Positions 63,169 through 64,000 of a stretch of 64,000 bases of DNA are shown in pieces. The DNA comes from Streptomyces koelreuteriae (GTDB lineage: Bacteria; Actinomycetota; Actinomycetes; Streptomycetales; Streptomycetaceae), in the NCBI RefSeq assembly GCF_018604545.1, contig NZ_CP075896.1, positions 5,146,001-5,210,000 on the forward strand, written 5' to 3'. Position 1 is the stretch's first letter; the number at the start of each line of letters is the position of its first letter. Position numbers and translations under genes: made by a program. The notes below the pieces were generated by a model. It saw only the letters and a program-made list of their open reading frames with translations. It did no database searches and was not told the origin of the DNA.

Positions 63169-63674
63169 CAGCCGCCTGTCATCGTACCGGGAGCCGCTCG
63201 CCGGCTTCGGCGTCCCCATTGATGTGATCGACTGCCATGCCCGCCCCGCGGTAACTGTCCATCTCCGATGGACAGTTGGGTCAGAGGAGCCGGGCGGCTA
63301 CCAGCAACTGAAAGCTCTTGCAAGGCGGGTCGGCCGAAATGCTTCGGTCACTGTCGTCGGAGGCGGTGCGGCAGGAGCTCTGGGTCGCCTGCCACGGTCG
63401 CTCCTCCGCGAGGATTCGCCCGCTCGTCGAGCAGGCCGTCGCCACCCGCGTGGCCTGGAGGTTCTTCGCGACCGCAGTGCCCGACCACCTGGATCACCGC
63501 CTCCGTGAAGGCCGTCCACACCCTGCACCTGGTCACCTCAGATCGGCGATCAGAGGCACAAGATTTTTACGTCACATTGACTTAAAGATCATCTGTTCGA
63601 TAACTTCCACGCCTCGCCTGATGTGGACAGGCCTCACGGGGGGCCGCATCGGGTGGGAGATTCGGAGTTCCCGC
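63169..63674. other. Region with inverted repeat and possible IS4-type transposase scrap
   Basis: Contains a perfect 11-bp inverted repeat AACTGTCCATC-TCC-GATGGACAGTT (63253-63277). Downstream is a short frame (63339-63450) reading MLRSLSSEAVRQELW, similar to the LRSxSPExVxQEx region near the end of IS4-like transposases. The stretch 63540-63600 is AT-rich for this genome. No intact gene is seen. Confidence 0.35.
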
Positions 63675-64000
63675 ATGTCGGGCAGATCCTCCAAGCGCGT
63701 ATCCGCCGTGGTCGCGATGGCGTCAGCTTTCACCCTCGCGCTGTCCTCCGGTGCCTGGGCCAACTGGTCGGGCAGCATCAGCTCGTGGACGGACGGCGGC
63801 GGCAGCAACGGGAAGTCCCGCTACTGGGCGGACGAGAGCTACTCGGAGATCATCTTCAAGGGTTGCACCGTGCAGGGCGGTAGCAAGACCACCGGGGTCG
63901 AGCTGTGGGACTACGACGCCTTGTCGTCCAACGACTTCTACGGTGAGAAGACCTTCACCAACTGCTTCAAGGGCACGTCCTACGCGAGCCGGGGCGAGTA
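63675..64000 (+). CDS. Secreted protein, unknown function (partial, runs off the window)
   Basis: The visible 108 residues begin MSGRSSKRVSAVVAMASAFT, a signal peptide with probable cleavage after ALSSGAWA. The mature part is Ser/Gly/aromatic-rich with two cysteines. TCGGAG precedes ATG 63675. No family recognised. Confidence 0.65.
   Translation, partial: MSGRSSKRVSAVVAMASAFTLALSSGAWANWSGSISSWTDGGGSNGKSRYWADESYSEIIFKGCTVQGGSKTTGVELWDYDALSSNDFYGEKTFTNCFKGTSYASRGE

Overview
The window is a high-GC actinobacterial chromosome segment, almost certainly Streptomyces. The evidence is the strong G/C third-position bias, many GTG/TTG starts, an SsgA-like sporulation protein (SsgG type), a DasR/dre-type N-acetylglucosamine regulon, the Mec-CysO-CysM cysteine route, and DUF3039, DUF2017, CGNR and RDD proteins. 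From memory, and not checked, the gene order resembles the conserved SCO2900-SCO2960 core region of S. coelicolor. Most of the window is therefore core chromosome, with small accessory scars rather than a large island.

Layout. 1-4.1 kb: tail of a Pro/Gln-rich protein, a NarK-type nitrate transporter, a uroporphyrinogen-III synthase fused to a winged-helix domain, then 1.2 kb with no supported gene. 4.1-13 kb: CGNR protein, ECF sigma/anti-sigma pair, HelD-like helicase, a probable structured small RNA, malic enzyme, HU protein and (convergent) murA, whose 3' end is tandemly duplicated. 13-19.2 kb: YqgE, DUF3039, and a lipoprotein-dependent sugar ABC importer with a GH20 hexosaminidase behind a dre-like operator. 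19.4-27.3 kb: a three-subunit molybdenum-hydroxylase-like operon with unusual features, a SUKH-4-like protein and small proteins. 27.3-27.5 kb: two tRNA-Cys-like loci, the second abnormal. 27.7-33.7 kb: MFS exporter, RHH/Doc toxin-antitoxin pair, DEAD-like helicase, IclR regulator, S16 (Lon-like) secreted protease.

33.7-39 kb, minus strand: ArsR-type regulator with a small coupled protein, a four-gene glycine-betaine-type ABC importer, a relic of an IS200/IS605 right end, and an Lrp/AsnC regulator divergent from hpd (4-hydroxyphenylpyruvate dioxygenase). 40-49.9 kb: TPR protein, GlcD-like FAD oxidase, ssgG, two RDD membrane proteins, a secreted M6 (immune inhibitor A) protease with a double-palindrome upstream region. 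50.5-57.6 kb: nicotinamidase and nicotinate phosphoribosyltransferase, clpS-DUF2017, amino-acid permease, then mec - leader peptide - cysO - cysM. 57.7-64 kb: membrane-anchored PemK/MazF-like protein, MBL hydrolase, PTS EIIC (nagE2-like) and EIIB (nagF) divergent around two near-perfect dre sites, rph, lipoprotein, rdgB, tRNA-Leu(TAG), a short region with a possible transposase scrap, and the start of a secreted protein.

Functional links. Three dre-like sites tie the sugar ABC/hexosaminidase operon to the GlcNAc PTS genes, suggesting one chitin/GlcNAc response. pncA/pncB form an NAD salvage pair. mec-cysO-cysM is a sulfur-carrier cysteine pathway preceded by a cysteine-ending leader peptide. 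The Lrp regulator probably controls hpd. At least eleven genes have a -10 hexamer only 6-7 nt before the start codon, implying leaderless mRNAs. The observations most worth following are the structured RNA at 8.9-9.0 kb, the abnormal tRNA-Cys copy, the omega-RNA-like IS605 relic, and the Mo-hydroxylase subunit lacking the catalytic glutamate.
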